A stretch of 16,313 nucleotides of DNA from an uncultured Opitutales bacterium (GCA_934675585.1 CAKUQY010000035.1:1-16313), one strand, 5' to 3'; positions 1 through 7,772 are shown, numbered from the stretch's first letter. Made by a program: numbers and translations. Notes: generated by a model not told the origin, from the letters alone.

Positions 1-27
1 CGCAAGCGCACATACACACAAACACAC

Positions 28-65
28 AAAAAAAACGTTCCCGCAAAAATAATCTCGCGGGAACG
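28..65 (-). terminator. Rho-independent terminator of metG built from an inverted motif pair
   Basis: The arms CGTTCCCGC (36-44) and GCGGGAACG (57-65) pair over 9 bp with a 12-nt loop. Read on the minus strand the stem is followed by eight T (28-35). It lies about 20 nt after the metG stop. On the plus strand the stem is followed by a weaker T-rich stretch (68-77), but no plus-strand gene is visible. Confidence 0.85.
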
Positions 66-84
66 GGTTTTAATTTTATGTTAA

Positions 85-1641
85 TTATTTTTTTGCGGGA
101 ACATTCTCTGATTCTGGACGCGGGAACAATTTCGCGCCTGTCGCGACGGCATTTCCCGTCAAAACATTCGACCAATCTTGACTGCCCTCAAAAAGCGTCG
201 CTGCGGGAACACCAAAGAGTGCTTGCAATTTTTCTGCAATCGTTGGCATAACTGGCGTAAGCGCAACAGCGGCGAGGCGCAAACCTTCAGCCGAAAGTGC
301 GAGCGATGTTTCTAATCGTGCGCGATCTGTCGCATCTTCAGACTTTGCGAGTTTCCACGGCGCGCGATCATTAATGTAACGATTCAACGCGGCAACAAAT
401 ACCCACAACTCTTGCAGCGCAACATTAAATTGAAAACCTTTCGCCAATTCATGATACTGATGCGATGCATGTTGCCAAGTTTCTTTGAGCGTTTTTTCAA
501 AATCTTCATCAATCGTTGCCGCGGGAACGCGACCATCGCAATATTTTGTAATCATATTAAGCGTGCGATTGACCATGTTCCCGAGATCGTTCGCGAGTTG
601 GCGTTGGCTCACCATAAACAATTCCTCCGCATAATCGCTATCTTCACCAACGCTCATATTGCGCATAACATAATAGCGGAAAACATCAACGCCATAAATT
701 TCCATCAATTCAATTGCTGATTTTTCTTGCGGAGCATCTGCGTCTTCTGTCGTTTTTGTTTTAGAAACTTTTCGTCCACGATTAAGCCACCAACCATGCG
801 CAAGAATCATTTTTGGCAACTCGAGCCCAAGCGCATGCAACATAATCGGCCAATAAACAGCGTGCGGCGGCACGAGAATATCTTTGCCGATCACATGAAT
901 ATCCGCTGGCCAGCAAGCTTTTTCAAGCGATGCCGAATAATAATTCGTCAAAGCGTCAAACCAAACATACGTTACAAAATTTGTATCAAACGGCAATTCG
1001 ATTCCCCAAGACAAACGTTCTTTTGGACGTGAAATGCAAAGATCTGAAATTGGTTCCTTCAAAAATTCGATAACATTTTTTTGGCGATGTTCTGGATAAA
1101 TAAATCCTGGATGTTCTTCGAGATATTGACGCAGCCAATCTTGATGTTTTGCAAGGCGGAAAAAATAATTTGACTCTGTGATTTCAATCACTTCACCAAA
1201 CAATTCGGGCCAAGTGCCATCCGGATTTTTATCTTTGTCTTGCACAAATTGTTCCTGGCGCACACTGTAATAACCATTATAATCTGCTTTGTAAATATCG
1301 CCAGAATCATACAACTTTTGCAACAATTCTTGAACAACCTTAATGTGACGCGATTGAGTCGTGCGAATATAATCATCGTTCGAAATATTCAACTTCTTAC
1401 AAAGCCCTTGAAAAAGTTCCGCAACTTGATCGCAACATTCTTGTGGTGTAACGCCCATTTTTTGCGCATTTTGTTGCACTTTTTGTCCATGTTCATCAAG
1501 CCCTGTCAAAAAGTGACATTGCGTTCCCGCCATACGCTTAAAACGAACAATCGTATCAGACAAAACTTTTTCATAAGCGTGCCCAAGATGTGGAGCCCCA
1601 TTAGCATAATCAATTGCCGTTGTAAGATAAAAAGGTTTCAT
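85..1641 (-). CDS. metG: Methionyl-tRNA synthetase
   Basis: A class I aminoacyl-tRNA synthetase that charges tRNA-Met in the cytoplasm. The HIGH signature appears as HLGH (residues 18-21) in the N-terminal Rossmann fold. The KMSKS loop appears as KVSKT (291-295), preceded by the typical AHGWW stretch. The C-terminal half is the helical anticodon-binding domain. At 518 aa it is the short form without the C-terminal tRNA-binding/dimerisation domain. In the connective-peptide region (about 121-135), where many MetRS carry zinc-binding Cys-x-x-Cys knuckles, the sequence reads YNGYYSVRQEQF, so the knuckle is absent. Six motif copies lie in the gene, encoding VPA, FPR, GN and AGT. It is flanked by terminators on both sides, so it is probably monocistronic. 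Confidence 0.96.
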   Translation of the reverse strand: MKPFYLTTAIDYANGAPHLGHAYEKVLSDTIVRFKRMAGTQCHFLTGLDEHGQKVQQNAQKMGVTPQECCDQVAELFQGLCKKLNISNDDYIRTTQSRHIKVVQELLQKLYDSGDIYKADYNGYYSVRQEQFVQDKDKNPDGTWPELFGEVIEITESNYFFRLAKHQDWLRQYLEEHPGFIYPEHRQKNVIEFLKEPISDLCISRPKERLSWGIELPFDTNFVTYVWFDALTNYYSASLEKACWPADIHVIGKDILVPPHAVYWPIMLHALGLELPKMILAHGWWLNRGRKVSKTKTTEDADAPQEKSAIELMEIYGVDVFRYYVMRNMSVGEDSDYAEELFMVSQRQLANDLGNMVNRTLNMITKYCDGRVPAATIDEDFEKTLKETWQHASHQYHELAKGFQFNVALQELWVFVAALNRYINDRAPWKLAKSEDATDRARLETSLALSAEGLRLAAVALTPVMPTIAEKLQALFGVPAATLFEGSQDWSNVLTGNAVATGAKLFPRPESENVPAKK

Positions 1642-1650
1642 AGTAGAAAT

Positions 1651-1705
1651 AAAAATTAAAAAAAAAAAACATCTCGCGGGAACGCCCTTTTATGCGTTCC
1701 CGCGA
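1651..1705 (-). terminator. Strong terminator with a 12-bp motif-pair stem
   Basis: The stem 1674-1685 / 1694-1705 pairs perfectly over 12 bp with an 8-nt loop. On the minus strand it is followed after 4 nt by a long T-rich run (1651-1669). It ends the transcript of the gene at 1718-2500 and sits directly in front of metG, whose start is only about 30 nt away. Confidence 0.85.
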
Positions 1706-1717
1706 AAAACAAAAAAC

Positions 1718-2500
1718 TTACTTAATGACAGCATCAACGCCGCCAAAATCACCGCGTTCAGAATTTGGACGACGTCCGCGGCGCTTTCTCTTTTTAGGAA
1801 TTGGATTGCCGTCAGCATCAAATTCTTCCTCATCGGGATCAAAATCTGCCTCTTCAATTTTGCTTTCTCGCAATGCGCCGTCAACGTCTTCTTGACTGCG
1901 CGTTGCCAAAACTTCTGAGCCGCCCTCTTCGTCGGTTTTGATTTCATAACCCAAAGGTGTAAATTCAAGAACGTCCAAAATTTCGCAGAACACGTGCAAC
2001 GCTCGACCTTCCATCGTCAATTGATTTTCATCATCGCGCACCTGCTCTTCCAATTCTGTTATCGAAAGTTTGCTCACAAAATCGAGTTTGTCGTTCAAAT
2101 AATCAACACGCAAACGAGTAATATGATTCAAAAATTCTGCATAACTTGAATCGTTTTCATCAAATGTTTTTGGCAAAGCAAAAAGCGTTTTTGCGACATC
2201 GTCTGACGCGCCAAAAAGACTTTCATTTACGCGCACCAAATGAGCAGCTTTTTCTGCGGGCATTGCTTTTTCAAGTTGGAATGGCAAAAATGCGGCTTCA
2301 ACAATCGTTTCATCCAAGCCATAATCGCGCAACTCGTCCATCTTTTCAAACATGTAAGCCACTTGACGCGGGTCAATAATTGAAATCGCATCAAACGCAT
2401 CCCATTGCACAGGAATGTTAAATTTTTGACACCACCAATTAAGATCTTTGCCAAGGCGAACATCGCACCAAACAATTTTATCTACATCTGCTTTTTCCAT
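1718..2500 (-). CDS. Conserved-looking protein of unknown function, basic C-terminal tail
   Basis: The product is 260 aa from the ATG at 2500. The frame stays open to a TTG at 2518, but that codon lies at the expected transcription start of a TATAAT promoter (2524-2529), so the ATG is preferred. I do not recognise the family. No signal peptide or membrane segment is seen. The N-terminal part is mixed hydrophobic and Trp-rich (KDLNWW, VQWDAFDAISIIDP). The middle looks helical. The C-terminus turns very acidic (EEADFDPDEEEFDADG) and then strongly basic (KKRKRRGRRP), as in proteins that touch nucleic acid or ribosomes; that role is only a guess. It contains no copy of the iterated motif. It is transcribed alone, between two terminators. 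Confidence 0.8.
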   Translation of the reverse strand: MEKADVDKIVWCDVRLGKDLNWWCQKFNIPVQWDAFDAISIIDPRQVAYMFEKMDELRDYGLDETIVEAAFLPFQLEKAMPAEKAAHLVRVNESLFGASDDVAKTLFALPKTFDENDSSYAEFLNHITRLRVDYLNDKLDFVSKLSITELEEQVRDDENQLTMEGRALHVFCEILDVLEFTPLGYEIKTDEEGGSEVLATRSQEDVDGALRESKIEEADFDPDEEEFDADGNPIPKKRKRRGRRPNSERGDFGGVDAVIK

Positions 2501-2523
2501 ATAAAAAATAAGGTTCAAATAAT

Positions 2524-2552
2524 ATTATATGATTTTTTGAAATTTTCAAAAA
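2524..2552 (-). promoter_or_regulatory. Candidate promoter of the gene at 1718-2500
   Basis: A perfect TATAAT -10 box lies at 2524-2529, with a weak -35 (TTTTTG, 2547-2552) at 17 nt. The -35 lies in the T-run of the upstream terminator. The predicted start near 2517 leaves a leader of about 16 nt before the ATG at 2500. Confidence 0.45.
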
Positions 2553-2604
2553 AAGCGTTCCCGCGACTGCCTCCAACCACGCGGATTAGAGTTTGCGGGA
2601 ACGC
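2548..2604 (-). terminator. Terminator of the pal-like gene (motif inverted pair, possibly bidirectional)
   Basis: The arms GCGTTCCCGC (2555-2564) and GCGGGAACGC (2595-2604) pair over 10 bp around a 30-nt loop. On the minus strand they are followed by seven T (2548-2554). A T6 run at 2606-2611 follows on the plus strand. It begins just after the stop of the lipoprotein gene. Confidence 0.75.
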
Positions 2605-2620
2605 ATTTTTTCAACATCGA

Positions 2621-3187
2621 TTATTTGCCGTAATTGCCGTCGATGACAATCACTTTACGATCACGAGCAACTTCGTCTTTCGAGCCCGACTTCACAGCAA
2701 ATTGTTCTCCAACCGCTTGAATCGTAGCACTCGTCGCTGAGCCCAAATTATTGAGATACATTTTCACCGCTTGTGCACGTTTATCCGAAAGCGCCAAATT
2801 GTATTCTTCGGTCCCGTAATAGTCTGAATAACCAACAATATAAATGCCATCGCGCTTTGCAAAATCTGCAATTGTATCAAGATCTGCGCGGCCTGCTTCA
2901 TTAACTGCGAATTGGTCAAAACCAAAATAAACCGTCGCCATTTTTGCTTCTTCTGGAATCGTATTATTGCTAATCCAATCAGCAACTTTGCCGTCCATAT
3001 CAGAAATGCCTCGCGCGTCTGAATCGGTCAAACCTTCGTCCATACCTGCGCCCCCATCGACGTCTTGAAGCCCTGCTTCGTTGCCCATCGCGCCTTGGTT
3101 TGCTTGTCCTGGCGCGCGTTTTGGAGTACAAGCCGTTGCAAACGCAAATGCGGCAATCGCAATTAAAATAAATTTAAGAGTATTCAT
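2621..3187 (-). CDS. pal: Pal/OmpA-C-type peptidoglycan-associated lipoprotein
   Basis: The 188-aa product starts with a lipoprotein signal peptide ending FATAC, so Cys20 is the likely lipidated residue. A Gly/Asp-rich linker (about 22-60) follows. An OmpA C-terminal domain (about 83-188) then shows the family pattern FGFDQFAVNEAGRADLDTIA, SDYYGTEEYNLALSDKRAQAV and the DRKVIV ending, where Asp and Arg contact meso-diaminopimelate. Such proteins anchor the outer membrane to peptidoglycan. The usual VEGHTD reads IVGYSD here, a small deviation. No tol genes are next to it, so the symbol is a family-level name. It is transcribed alone behind its own weak promoter. Confidence 0.87.
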   Translation of the reverse strand: MNTLKFILIAIAAFAFATACTPKRAPGQANQGAMGNEAGLQDVDGGAGMDEGLTDSDARGISDMDGKVADWISNNTIPEEAKMATVYFGFDQFAVNEAGRADLDTIADFAKRDGIYIVGYSDYYGTEEYNLALSDKRAQAVKMYLNNLGSATSATIQAVGEQFAVKSGSKDEVARDRKVIVIDGNYGK

Positions 3188-3208
3188 AATTAAAAATCTG
3201 TTTAATTA

Positions 3209-3237
3209 AGCATATAAAAACTACCCATTTTCCGCAA
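3209..3237 (-). promoter_or_regulatory. Possible promoter of the pal-like gene
   Basis: TTGCGG (3232-3237) and TATGCT (3209-3214) are separated by 17 nt. The predicted start lies about 15 nt before the ATG. Matches to consensus are only 3/6 and 4/6. Confidence 0.3.
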
Positions 3238-3238
3238 G

Positions 3239-3273
3239 AAAAATCGTTCCCGCGGGAATTCCACGAGAACGAT
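3239..3273 (-). terminator. Terminator downstream of tRNA-Pro
   Basis: The arms ATCGTTC (3243-3249) and GAACGAT (3267-3273) pair over 7 bp. The loop contains the self-complementary CCCGCGGG. A T5 run follows on the minus strand. It starts a few nt after the encoded CCA end of the tRNA. Confidence 0.6.
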
Positions 3274-3278
3274 AAAAT

Positions 3279-3356
3279 TGGTCGGGCTGAGAAGATTCGA
3301 ACTTCCGACCCTTTGCACCCCATGCAAATGCGCTAGCCAGACTGCGCTACAGCCCG
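3279..3356 (-). tRNA. tRNA-Pro (anticodon GGG), CCA encoded
   Basis: Read on the minus strand, the acceptor arms CGGGCTG (3350-3356) and CAGCCCG (3283-3289) pair over 7 bp. The D arm has GCGC pairs. The anticodon arm is TTTGC-ATGGGGT-GCAAA, giving anticodon GGG after T33. The T arm contains TTCGAAT. The discriminator is A, followed by an encoded CCA (3279-3281). The length is 75 nt plus CCA. It reads CCC and CCU. The gene sits 44 nt after dxr with no terminator between, so the two may be co-transcribed. Confidence 0.96.
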
Positions 3357-3400
3357 AATGTCTTTCTATTTTGCAATTTTTCTGCGCAATAGTCAAGTTT

Positions 3401-4549
3401 TTAAAGAAAACTGCGAGCAATTTCGCGGGAACGCGCATCGACCGCCAAAACTTCATCGAGCGTCGCTGGCTCAAAATTTTCAATTTTCCCCAAAGTTTGT
3501 TCGATAATTTCAGGAATCGCCAAATAAGCCAGCCCGCAATTTAAAAACGCATCGACGGCAATTTCGTTCGCCGCATTAAAAATCGCTGGCGCTACGCCCG
3601 ATGCGCTCGCGCACTGTTTTGCCAAACGCAAACATTTATATTTTTCATAATCGGGCTGACAAAAATCCAATTGCATCGAGTGCGAAAAATCAAGTCCCGC
3701 AACCGTCGCGGGAACGCGCTCGGGATAAAACAAACAATTTTGAATCGGGAACGTCATCGACGGCGGCGCTAACTGCGCAAGTGTTGAGCCATCGACAAAT
3801 TTTACCATCGAATGCACAATACTTTGCGGGTGCACCACAATTTCAACACGCTCGGCGGGAACGCCAAAAAGCCACGTCGCCTCAATCAATTCCAGTCCTT
3901 TGTTCGCCATGCTCGACGAATCAATCGTAACTTTCGGTCCCATGTCCCAATTCGGATTTTTCAAAGCGTCCGCGGGAACAATTTTTACCATTTGTTCCAA
4001 GCTCCAATCGCGAAACGCGCCACCCGAAGCGGTCAAAATAATTTTATCTACGGCGCGTGTAGGTTCGTTCCCGAGACATTGAAAAATTGCATTGTGTTCA
4101 CTATCGACAGGCAAAATTTTTACGCCTTTTTTGGCAGCGGCTTCCATAACAAATTTTCCTGCGAGCACCAAAATTTCTTTGCTGGCAACGGCGACATTCG
4201 TTCCCGCATCGATTGCGGCGAGCGTCGGTTTTAATCCCAACGTTCCCACCACGGCTGTGATTACAATATCCGCTCCCGCCAACGCCGCCAATTCAATCAA
4301 GCCCTGCTCGCCTACATAAAAATGCGTTCCCGTGGCGAATGCACCACTTTCTTTTGCAATTTTTGCAGCGTTTTCATCAAAAATGCCAACGTGTTTTACA
4401 CCATATTTTTTTGCGATTTTTGCCAATTTTTCCCAGCGACTTTTTGCAGCGATGCCGACAATTGACAGCGCATCGCGATGCGCATCTACCACGCTCAACG
4501 TATTCTCGCCAATCGAGCCCGTCGCGCCAAGCAACACAATTTTTTTCAT
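3401..4549 (-). CDS. dxr: 1-deoxy-D-xylulose 5-phosphate reductoisomerase
   Basis: Converts DXP to 2-C-methyl-D-erythritol 4-phosphate with NADPH, the first committed step of the MEP isoprenoid pathway. Numbered from the upstream ATG at 4558, the NADPH-binding GATGSIG lies at 11-17 and the metal/substrate region VDSEHNAIFQCL at 151-162. ASGGAFRDW (177-185), the flexible-loop and SMANKGLELIEA segment (216-227) and HPQSIVHS (243-250) follow. I prefer the second ATG at 4549 (382 aa). It gives MKKIVLLGATGSIG, as in other Dxr, and a TATAAT promoter overlaps the first ATG, placing the transcript start near 4550. Eight motif copies lie in the gene. No other MEP gene is in view. Confidence 0.96.
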   Translation of the reverse strand: MKKIVLLGATGSIGENTLSVVDAHRDALSIVGIAAKSRWEKLAKIAKKYGVKHVGIFDENAAKIAKESGAFATGTHFYVGEQGLIELAALAGADIVITAVVGTLGLKPTLAAIDAGTNVAVASKEILVLAGKFVMEAAAKKGVKILPVDSEHNAIFQCLGNEPTRAVDKIILTASGGAFRDWSLEQMVKIVPADALKNPNWDMGPKVTIDSSSMANKGLELIEATWLFGVPAERVEIVVHPQSIVHSMVKFVDGSTLAQLAPPSMTFPIQNCLFYPERVPATVAGLDFSHSMQLDFCQPDYEKYKCLRLAKQCASASGVAPAIFNAANEIAVDAFLNCGLAYLAIPEIIEQTLGKIENFEPATLDEVLAVDARSREIARSFL

Positions 4550-4556
4550 AATTGCC

Positions 4557-4585
4557 ATTATAATTTACGCGGGAATGAGAGGCAA
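4557..4585 (-). promoter_or_regulatory. dxr promoter, giving a near-leaderless transcript
   Basis: TTGCCT (4580-4585) and a perfect TATAAT (4557-4562) are separated by 17 nt. The expected start is 4549-4551, at the second ATG of dxr. No Shine-Dalgarno sequence is visible. Confidence 0.55.
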
Positions 4586-4734
4586 ATTTTGGAGGGAACA
4601 CGAAAATGAGAACCTACAAAAAACAACTCGCGGGAACGCAAATTAATGAATAATTAACGGCATTTAATGAAGGGGAACATTCTCCCGTTCCCACAAACAA
4701 CAAATCACTGCAAAAGTTTGAACATTCTATTACA

Positions 4735-4962
4735 CTAATCATTAAATTCTTCACAATATTTTTTAAAAATGTCTGGATGCTGTAAAAAATACGAATACAT
4801 AAAATCAACTAAAACAGAATCATATTCTAATAAAGAATTCCCAAAAACAGAATTATCGATTCCCAATTTTGCTTCTTCTTTTTGAATTTTATGACATAGC
4901 GGATAAATTTCAAAAATAAAATCATAACAAAATTTTTCAATGTCCTTGAAATTATATGGCAT
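4735..4962 (-). CDS. Small acidic protein of unknown function, last gene of the AT-rich operon
   Basis: 75 aa from the ATG at 4962; a TTG at 4977 would add five residues. An AAAGGA lies about 17 nt before the ATG. No signal peptide is seen. The sequence is rich in aromatic and acidic residues (FCYDFIFEIYPLCHKIQKEE, DFMYSYFLQHPDIFKKYCEE) and looks fully helical. I do not recognise it. Its position, 20 nt after the broken paralogue at 4983-5511, and its AT-rich base use tie it to that operon. An antitoxin- or immunity-type role is possible but not shown. Confidence 0.6.
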   Translation of the reverse strand: MPYNFKDIEKFCYDFIFEIYPLCHKIQKEEAKLGIDNSVFGNSLLEYDSVLVDFMYSYFLQHPDIFKKYCEEFND

Positions 4963-4982
4963 TTTCAAAGAAAACAATTCCT

Positions 4983-5381
4983 TTAATTTTTTTTATATTT
5001 TTCATCGCCACCAATTGCTATTTGATTTTCCAAATAAAGTATTAATTCGTTTTTCGTTTTAAGAATTTCTTGATTAATGTTGCACTCTTTTATTGAAAAA
5101 AATTGTTTGTCCCAATCTTTTTCTGGAAGAAAAATAGGCATTTCTAATTCTGTCGTTAAAACCTCATTCCAACATAACTTGCGCATTATTGGAGAGAAAT
5201 AATTTTCAAAATCTAATCTTTGTTCTTTTGTAAGTTTTGGATTTTTCGCTAATAATATTTTTATTTTTTGGATACGTTTATTTCTAAAATTTAAGACTAT
5301 AAAAGACCGATTTTCAAAAAAATCATCACCCTCTTTTAATGTTAAAAATTCTTGTTCGCTGATTTTAAATCGTTCCCGCAT
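4983..5381 (-). CDS. Paralogue of the 5508-6323 protein: surviving 3' part of a frame-broken gene
   Basis: The open frame gives 132 aa from an ATG at 5381. By eye it aligns with roughly residues 59-170 of the upstream protein: ISEQEF with ISQEQI, VLNFRNKRIQKIKILLAKN with ELNYKNKKVRQLKNAILKN, LEMPIFLPEKD with FELSNVILLPKKD. Both proteins end EKYKK. It lacks the roughly 90 residues before that ending. The ATG at 5381 is probably not the natural start, because the preceding 130 nt continue the protein in other frames (see 5382-5511). Function unknown; the intact form would have been exported. AT-rich, with one motif copy (5372-5378). Confidence 0.6.
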   Translation of the reverse strand: MRERFKISEQEFLTLKEGDDFFENRSFIVLNFRNKRIQKIKILLAKNPKLTKEQRLDFENYFSPIMRKLCWNEVLTTELEMPIFLPEKDWDKQFFSIKECNINQEILKTKNELILYLENQIAIGGDEKYKKN

Positions 5382-5511
5382 TCTAATTTTTCGATAACTA
5401 CATCCAATTGAACAGTCTTTTCTTCAACACATTCCCACGGCGATTCAGGATAAATTGCAGCGATTGACGGTGTGATTGAAAGAAACAAAAAATCAAAATA
5501 AAAACTTTCAT
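5382..5511 (-). pseudogene. Frame-broken 5' end of the paralogue at 4983-5381
   Basis: An ATG at 5511 overlaps the stop of the upstream gene (ATGA, 5508-5511), as expected for a translationally coupled start. It begins MKVFILIF and then runs out of frame. Adding one T in the T6 run at 5487-5492 joins it to LFLSITPSIAA-IYPESPWE, a convincing signal peptide. That second frame then continues to IEKLE. One further added base near 5360-5392 joins it to the 132-aa frame. So two single-base losses would explain the break. Whether this is real decay or a base-calling problem in homopolymers cannot be told from the sequence. Confidence 0.6.
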
Positions 5512-6323
5512 TTTTTATATTTTTCTTTTGCCATTTTTACTTTTTGTTCAAATTCAAAATCCAATAAAAATGATTCGCTTAACATAATTTGAATTATTTT
5601 ATCTTTAAAATGAACAGAAAATTGTGAGCGCGCCTCTGGGAAACGTTTAAAAATTAATTTTATAGGCGAATTTTCATTTATTTTCAATGAGAAATATAAA
5701 TTCCCCAATTCTTCTCGTTCGCAAAAATTTCGAGGCGGATTTTCATTTAAACAGAGAATTACCGCATTTAAAAAATTCGCAATGTCAGGAATTATTTCGT
5801 TGAAATTTTTGGCGCGGTCGGCTCGTTCTTCTAAAATTTTTATTGCGTTTTGAAGAGATAAAATTTTATTTTTAGTCGCCTTAAAATCGCCAATTTTAGT
5901 GCTTGTATAAAACAAATCTTTTTTCGGTAATAAAATAACATTTGAGAGTTCAAATTCTTGTAAAATTGTTTGAAGTTCTACTGCTTTTTCTATAGACCAA
6001 TGCTTTTTTATTTTATTTTTAAATTCTGTTGAAACATTTTTATTTTTTAAAATTGCATTTTTTAATTGGCGAACTTTTTTGTTTTTATAATTTAGTTCAA
6101 AGAAATAGGTTCCTTCGAAATTTTTAAAATTTTCGTCTATTTGTTCTTGAGAAATTGTTTCACTATTTAAATTATTTTCAATAAAAAAAGTTCTCATTTC
6201 ATCCAATTTTTGATAAATCTTTTCGATATTAAATTCATTAATACTTATTGGCGATGTAATAAGACTAATTGAAGTCAATAGAGTATATAAGCAGATGACG
6301 AATTTTATTTTTAAATAAATCAT
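5508..6323 (-). CDS. Exported protein of unknown function (intact paralogue)
   Basis: 271 aa. It begins with a signal-peptide-like segment (Lys-rich start, hydrophobic stretch about 8-28). The rest is charged and mostly helical (for example KNKKVRQLKNAILKNK and KNKILSLQNAIKILEE). A short region (about 205-250) has a strand-like pattern. I do not recognise the family. The start ATG follows AAGGGG by about 7 nt. Its stop overlaps the ATG of the broken paralogue (ATGA). It follows the probable peptidase gene by 11 nt once that gene's frame break is corrected (stop at 6335). Tandem paralogous exported proteins after a cell-wall hydrolase could be immunity proteins; this is an inference from layout only. 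Confidence 0.75.
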   Translation of the reverse strand: MIYLKIKFVICLYTLLTSISLITSPISINEFNIEKIYQKLDEMRTFFIENNLNSETISQEQIDENFKNFEGTYFFELNYKNKKVRQLKNAILKNKNVSTEFKNKIKKHWSIEKAVELQTILQEFELSNVILLPKKDLFYTSTKIGDFKATKNKILSLQNAIKILEERADRAKNFNEIIPDIANFLNAVILCLNENPPRNFCEREELGNLYFSLKINENSPIKLIFKRFPEARSQFSVHFKDKIIQIMLSESFLLDFEFEQKVKMAKEKYKK

Positions 6324-6334
6324 AATTTTTCCCC

Positions 6335-6511
6335 TTAATTTTCGTAAATTCTAAAACACGTTGCGTTTCTATCATCCCAGAAAATTCGTTTATAAACTTC
6401 CTTTTCTCCCGCGTTAATCCAAAAACCATCATAATCTAAGATACCCATATGATCTTCATCCATAACGATTATTCCTGGACGTGGTTGCGTGGTTTCAATT
6501 TTTTACAAATG
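6335..6511 (-). pseudogene. Out-of-frame C-terminal fragment of the 6495-7772 gene (His half of an NlpC/P60-like domain)
   Basis: Directly after the stop of the 425-aa frame, the +1 frame reads on for about 57 codons: KIETTQPRPGIIVMDEDHMG, then ILDYDGFWINAGEKEVYKRI and a TAA at 6335-6337. The pattern PGxIVxxxxDHMGIxxxxG is what follows the catalytic Cys in NlpC/P60- and CHAP-type peptidases, with His at 6448-6450. Removing one base from the A6 run (plus-strand T6, 6499-6504) fuses it to the upstream frame. The next gene begins 11 nt after this stop, which supports it as the true gene end. Confidence 0.6.
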
Positions 6512-7772
6512 AGAGTATCCCATTCTCAACAGGGATTATAAAATTTTCACTATTGGATTCTAAAACCGTTGCTGGTGAATAATATTCGTGGTAGAAAATA
6601 TTCATATTTAAAATATCATATTTTTGAATACGTTTTATAGATTTTGCATTTATACCAGATTCGTTTTCCATTACAAAAACAAAAATATTGCATTTCCAAG
6701 CATCTTTATAATTTGTTTCGTTTCCAAAAGCATTTATGGGAGATGTTACACCATATCCAGGTTTTATTTGGGCAGATTTTGCAAATTTTTTAGCGTCATT
6801 ATATGAGTACGCAGTGTTTAAAAGAATAAAATCGATTTCTTTTTCATAAACACCTATAAAATCATCTGCTCCTGCATACAAACGATTTTCATTTTCACAA
6901 TTAGGCACATCCTGATGGCGCAAATAATAAAAATATTGTCCGTTTATATGTGCTCGAAGTTTGAAAATTCCTGAATCTTTCATTTTTAATGAGATTTTCG
7001 CTCCGGTTTCTGTTATTTTGTTCCAAGTAAAACAGGCGTCTCTATTTAATTGTCCAAGCTCCCACTCAATTAATTTATTATCTGGCAGTTTTTCTCGCCA
7101 AAAAATCGGATTTATTGCGATTTCTATAATCTCGCCCTTTTTCACGAGAATCCGATCATTCATTTTCCCCGATGGGTCTTTTACTGAAATGTCAATTTCA
7201 ATAGGAAAAACAATTAAACTTAGACCATCTAAATCTTCGTCTAAAATTTCAGGGTCATAAAAAGTTTGTGAATATTTTATTTTAAAATTGTTTTCTGCGC
7301 CAGGAAGCAATAATTCATGATAACGGCGCGCTCCCGTCGAAATATCTTGTCCTTTTTTGCATTCCAAAATCCATTGTTTTTCATCTAAAAAAGCATCACA
7401 TCCATCGTCAGAAACTAATGCGACAAGTGCGACAGAAGCGGGCTGTTCATCGTTCCCGTCTAAATTGATCGATAAATTGTAGTCAATTATTTCTGTTGGT
7501 TTGTTTTCTTTTTTAGGATTAACAATCGTGCTATTTGAGCAAATTAAATTCCCCGCACTTGCAGCAGATATTTCAGCTTCAAAATCTTGGTAAAATGAAA
7601 CAATTTTGTAAATCGCATCGCCAGAAACAACACAGGCCGCGTTCGAAGACTGGCAAAATAGAGTAATACACACCAAAAAAATAAATTCAAAAAAAACTTC
7701 ATTTTTTCCTCCTCTGTTTTCGTAATTCTTTTTCTTCTTTATTGGCAAAATCGACAAATCGCGTTCCCACAT
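6495..7772 (-). CDS. Large exported protein with probable C-terminal NlpC/P60-like peptidase domain, frame-broken at both ends
   Basis: The open frame gives 425 aa. An N-terminal hydrophobic stretch ends SSNAA (about 42-46), a signal-peptide cleavage site. A long, mainly beta region (about 50-290) follows, with no family I recognise. At about 355-375 comes YKDAWKCNIFVFVMENESGI, the pattern around the catalytic Cys (361) of NlpC/P60 amidases; its His partner lies in the fragment at 6335-6511. The ATG at 7772 is unlikely to be real because it lies 74 nt inside the upstream gene. The natural start is the ATG at 7702, behind a perfect AGGAGG and overlapping the upstream stop (ATGA). From there one added T in the T8 or T7 run (7689-7696, 7675-7681) restores the signal peptide MKFFLNLFFLVCITLFCQ. 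A peptidoglycan amidase role is an inference. Confidence 0.6.
   Translation of the reverse strand: MWERDLSILPIKKKKNYENRGGKNEVFFEFIFLVCITLFCQSSNAACVVSGDAIYKIVSFYQDFEAEISAASAGNLICSNSTIVNPKKENKPTEIIDYNLSINLDGNDEQPASVALVALVSDDGCDAFLDEKQWILECKKGQDISTGARRYHELLLPGAENNFKIKYSQTFYDPEILDEDLDGLSLIVFPIEIDISVKDPSGKMNDRILVKKGEIIEIAINPIFWREKLPDNKLIEWELGQLNRDACFTWNKITETGAKISLKMKDSGIFKLRAHINGQYFYYLRHQDVPNCENENRLYAGADDFIGVYEKEIDFILLNTAYSYNDAKKFAKSAQIKPGYGVTSPINAFGNETNYKDAWKCNIFVFVMENESGINAKSIKRIQKYDILNMNIFYHEYYSPATVLESNSENFIIPVENGILSFVKN

Noticed and set aside
4673..4692. Motif-like hairpin GGGAAC/GTTCCC as terminator of the small gene at 4735-4962
   Set aside because: Only 6 bp and not followed by a T-run on the minus strand; too weak to call.
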